64,000 bases of DNA from Achromobacter pulmonis (GTDB taxonomy: Bacteria > Pseudomonadota > Gammaproteobacteria > Burkholderiales > Burkholderiaceae_B), in NCBI RefSeq assembly GCF_002885955.2, contig NZ_POQS01000002.1:753526-817525 (forward strand). Reading direction: 5' to 3'. Below are positions 61,813-64,000 of this stretch, piece by piece; position 1 is the first letter of the stretch, and the number at the start of each line of letters is the position of its first letter. The notes below the pieces were generated by a model. It saw nothing but the letters and a program-made list of their open reading frames with translations, was not told the origin of the DNA and did not search any database. The position numbers and the translations under genes are program-made.

Positions 61813-62637
61813 CTAGCCCTTGACCGCGCCCGCCGTCAGCCCGGTGATGATCTGGCGCGCGGCCACGAACGTGAAAATGAGCGGCGGGATGGCGATCAGC
61901 CCGCCCATGGCCATGACCCGTCCCCAGTCCACCCCGATGTCGGTAATGTAGAGCGAGGCGGCCACCGGCAGCGTGCGCGTCTGCCGGCCGCTCAGCACCA
62001 AAGCCAGGATGAACTCGTTCCAGGCGATCCGGAACGTGAAGATGGAGGCCGCGGCCAGCCCCGGCGCCATCAGCGGCAGGATCACCTTGACGAACACGCG
62101 GACCGGGCCGCAGCCGTCGATGGCGGCGGCCTCCTCCAGCTCCACCGGCACCTGCAGCACGAACCCGTACAGCAGCCAGATGGTGAAAGGCAGGTTGACC
62201 GCCACGTACAGCAGCACCAGTCCGGCCAGACTGTCCACCAGATGCCAGGCATTCCAGATCATGAATACCGGAATCGCCAGCACCGCCAGCGGCACCGTGC
62301 GCAGCAGCAAGGTGACATAAGCCACCGTGGCGCGGCCGCGGAAGCGAAGACGCGCCAGCCCATAAGCCGCCATACAGCCCAGCAGCAGCGTGATGGCGGT
62401 CGACGCCAGGCCCACGATCAGGCTGTTGGCCAGGTAGCGGGAAAAGCGCTCTTCCTTCAGCACGGCGCGGTAGTTCTCCAGCGTGGGCGCGAAAATGAAG
62501 TTCAGCGGTTCGGCGAAGATGTCCACCTGCTGGCGCAGGCTGGTGGCGAAGATGATGGCGATCGGCGCCACGCACAGCGCCGCCAGCACGACGAGCGCCG
62601 CATAGTGCAGACAGCGCGGGAATACGGATCGGTTCAT
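61813..62637 (-). CDS. ABC transporter permease (carbohydrate type, MalG/UgpE-like)
   Basis: Membrane subunit of a sugar- or polyol-type importer. The 274-residue protein has six membrane segments and the EAA loop VELEEAAAIDGCGPVRVFVKVILPLM near residue 190. It follows the other permease by 8 bp on the same strand. No ATPase gene is visible in this window; it may lie beyond the right edge or be shared. Confidence 0.93.
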   Translation of the reverse strand: MNRSVFPRCLHYAALVVLAALCVAPIAIIFATSLRQQVDIFAEPLNFIFAPTLENYRAVLKEERFSRYLANSLIVGLASTAITLLLGCMAAYGLARLRFRGRATVAYVTLLLRTVPLAVLAIPVFMIWNAWHLVDSLAGLVLLYVAVNLPFTIWLLYGFVLQVPVELEEAAAIDGCGPVRVFVKVILPLMAPGLAAASIFTFRIAWNEFILALVLSGRQTRTLPVAASLYITDIGVDWGRVMAMGGLIAIPPLIFTFVAARQIITGLTAGAVKG

Positions 62638-62645
62638 GGCGGGCG

Positions 62646-63521
62646 TCAGCGGTCCGCTTTCAAGGGATTGGACAGGCGCAGCGCGCCCCAGGACAGCACG
62701 GCCACCACCACGAGCAGCAGCACGGAAATGGCCGCGGCCACGCCCAGCTGCTGCCCGACGAAGGCCGTCTTGTAGATGTGCAGCGCAAGAATCTCGGTGG
62801 AGTCCCCCGGGCCGCCGAAGGTCAGCACGTACACCACTTCCAGCACCCGGAAGGCGTCGATCAGCCGCATCATCAGCGTGATGGCGATCACGTGCGAAAT
62901 CATGGGCAGCTTGACCCGGAAGGTCATCTGCCACCAGCGCGCCCCGTCCAGGCGCGCGGCCTCGATGACGGCGGCGTCCACGTTGGCCACCGCCGCGACC
63001 ATCATGATGAAAACGAACGGCGTCCATTGCCAGATGTCGGCCACCACGATGGCGATGAAGGCCAGCGCCGGCTCGGCCAGCCACGCCACGGGCGCGATCC
63101 GCAGCAGCGCCAGCGCCGCGTTGACCGGGCCGAACTGCGCGTCGAAGATGTAGCGCCACACCAGCCCCACCGCCACCGGCGCGATCATCATGGGCAGGAT
63201 GAAAAGCGTGCGGAACACGGCCGTGCCCCGCACCGGCCGCTCCAGCGCCAGGGCCAGCGCGATGCCCAGCGCCATTTCGGCGCTGACGCATACCGCCGCG
63301 AACAGCAGCGTGGTCCACAGCGAAGACCACACCCGGGCGTTGGAAAACGCCGAAACGAAATTGTCCAGGCCGGTCCAGCGCGCCTCGCTCCAGGGCGTGC
63401 CCATGCTCCAGTCGTGCAGCCCCAGCTGAAACGCCGAGATCACCGGATACAGGCAGGCCGCCGCCATCACCACGACCGCCGGCCCTAGGTACAGGACAGG
63501 CGCCCAGGAGGGAGTGCGCAT
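62646..63521 (-). CDS. ABC transporter permease (carbohydrate type, MalF/UgpA-like)
   Basis: Partner membrane subunit. The 291-residue protein has six membrane segments, a periplasmic region DWSMGTPWSEARWTGLDNFVSAF typical of UgpA-type permeases, and the EAA loop AAVIEAARLDGARWWQMTFRVKLPMI near residue 195. It lies 7 bp after the solute-binding-protein gene. Confidence 0.93.
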   Translation of the reverse strand: MRTPSWAPVLYLGPAVVVMAAACLYPVISAFQLGLHDWSMGTPWSEARWTGLDNFVSAFSNARVWSSLWTTLLFAAVCVSAEMALGIALALALERPVRGTAVFRTLFILPMMIAPVAVGLVWRYIFDAQFGPVNAALALLRIAPVAWLAEPALAFIAIVVADIWQWTPFVFIMMVAAVANVDAAVIEAARLDGARWWQMTFRVKLPMISHVIAITLMMRLIDAFRVLEVVYVLTFGGPGDSTEILALHIYKTAFVGQQLGVAAAISVLLLVVVAVLSWGALRLSNPLKADR

Positions 63522-63528
63522 GCGGGCC

Positions 63529-64000
63529 TCAGACCTTGTAGCCGGCTTCGCGCATGATCTGCGTGACCTGCGGCACCATGTCGTCCAGCGCGGCCTGCGC
63601 GGTCTTCTTGCCCGTCAGGGCCTCGGATATGCCCACGCCCAGCGCCTGCACGTTGATCTTGTCCCAGACCGCGATGATGGGCCGCCAGTCCGGGTTCGAG
63701 TACTTGAGCGCCTCCTTGAAGATGACGAATTCCGGATACTTGCGCATCAGTTCCGCGTCGCCCAGGGTCGAATTGCGGATGGGCACGCCGCCGGCGGCCG
63801 TCACCGCCTTGTCCTGCGCCTTGGAAGTCAGCCACTGCATGAGCAGGAAGGCGGCGTCGGCGTTCCTGGCGTTTTTGGCCACGGCCAGGCCCAGACCGCC
63901 GGACTGCGAGGCGCGGCGCGTGCCCATGGGATGCAGCGCCCAGCCCACCTTGCCGGCCACGCGGGACTTGGCCGGGTCGTTGACCAGGCCGGCCAGCAGC
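63529..64000 (-). CDS. ABC transporter solute-binding protein, C-terminal part (cut by the window end)
   Basis: Extracellular binding protein family 1, probably for a sugar or polyol. Only the last 157 codons are inside the window; the frame is open to the edge. The visible part includes WALHPMGTRRASQSGGLGLAVAKNARN, FLLMQWLTSKAQDKAV, GVPIRNSTL and the terminal helix DDMVPQVTQIMREAGYKV, as in UgpB/MalE-like proteins. It is the first visible gene of the importer operon. Confidence 0.88.
   Translation of the reverse strand, partial: LLAGLVNDPAKSRVAGKVGWALHPMGTRRASQSGGLGLAVAKNARNADAAFLLMQWLTSKAQDKAVTAAGGVPIRNSTLGDAELMRKYPEFVIFKEALKYSNPDWRPIIAVWDKINVQALGVGISEALTGKKTAQAALDDMVPQVTQIMREAGYKV

Overview
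This is a 64 kb stretch of a high-GC betaproteobacterial chromosome. It most likely comes from the Alcaligenaceae (Achromobacter/Bordetella group). I judge this from the strongly GC-biased codon use, two Bug-type tripartite-tricarboxylate solute receptors (a family greatly expanded in this group), the order lysC-tilS-accA-glycosylase-cysS, and an azurin that closely resembles the one I remember from Achromobacter (Alcaligenes) denitrificans. No rRNA, CRISPR array, insertion sequence with a transposase, or prophage is visible. Most of the window is core chromosome with small accessory insertions.

Layout. 1-0.5 kb: a 274-bp cloverleaf-like palindromic repeat, a terminator and tRNA-Ser(GCU). 0.6-6.2 kb (minus): lysC, tilS, accA, a DNA glycosylase, cysS. 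6.4-8.5 kb (plus): TPR protein, cyclophilin and lpxH, tightly overlapped. 8.6-11.1 kb (minus): uppP and a TerC-CBS-CorC membrane protein. 11.2-20.8 kb: azurin diverging from the complete nitrous-oxide reductase cluster nosRZDFYLX, with one FNR/DNR-type box correctly spaced for each direction. 21-25.6 kb: suhB/trmJ, a Bug receptor divergent from an IclR regulator, and an MscS channel. 25.7-30.7 kb (minus): a translationally coupled imelysin / di-heme c-type protein / imelysin / DUF1513 operon, probably iron-related. 31-34.3 kb: an ABC importer behind a sigma-54-type promoter, then an FMN reductase. 34.4-34.97 kb: a non-coding array of DnaA-box-like repeats. 35-39.3 kb: dodecin, a histone-H1-like protein, a LysR/quinone oxidoreductase pair and an aldose epimerase. 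39.35-40.44 kb: an Abi_2 (AbiF/AbiD-like) HEPN protein preceded by its own promoter, a short predicted RNA with a terminator, and a perfect tandem repeat. 40.5-49.4 kb: mutS, a JmjC hydroxylase, bamC-dapA, an M50 protease, a YrdC-family protein and a YpfJ-type metalloprotease. 49.6-52 kb: a DUF1828-type two-gene module and small genes. 52-57.4 kb: regulators, a transporter and small proteins. 57.5-60.7 kb: a LysR-linked catabolic operon (HMG-CoA-lyase-like, CoA-transferase, Bug receptor). 61.2-64 kb: small proteins and a sugar-type ABC importer cut by the window end.

How genes work together. NosZ reduces N2O to N2. NosR, NosDFY, NosL and NosX supply electrons, copper-sulfur centre assembly and FMN, and azurin is a plausible periplasmic electron donor induced by the same oxygen/NO-sensing regulator. 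bamC (outer-membrane assembly), dapA/lysC (lysine and cell wall), lpxH (lipid A) and uppP (peptidoglycan carrier) are envelope housekeeping genes.

Most promising new biology: the Abi_2 locus. Its architecture (promoter, short structured RNA, terminator, tandem repeat, HEPN RNase-like protein) matches an RNA-antitoxin / HEPN-toxin defence module. Next are the DnaA-box-like array at 34.4-34.97 kb and the cloverleaf repeat at the left edge.
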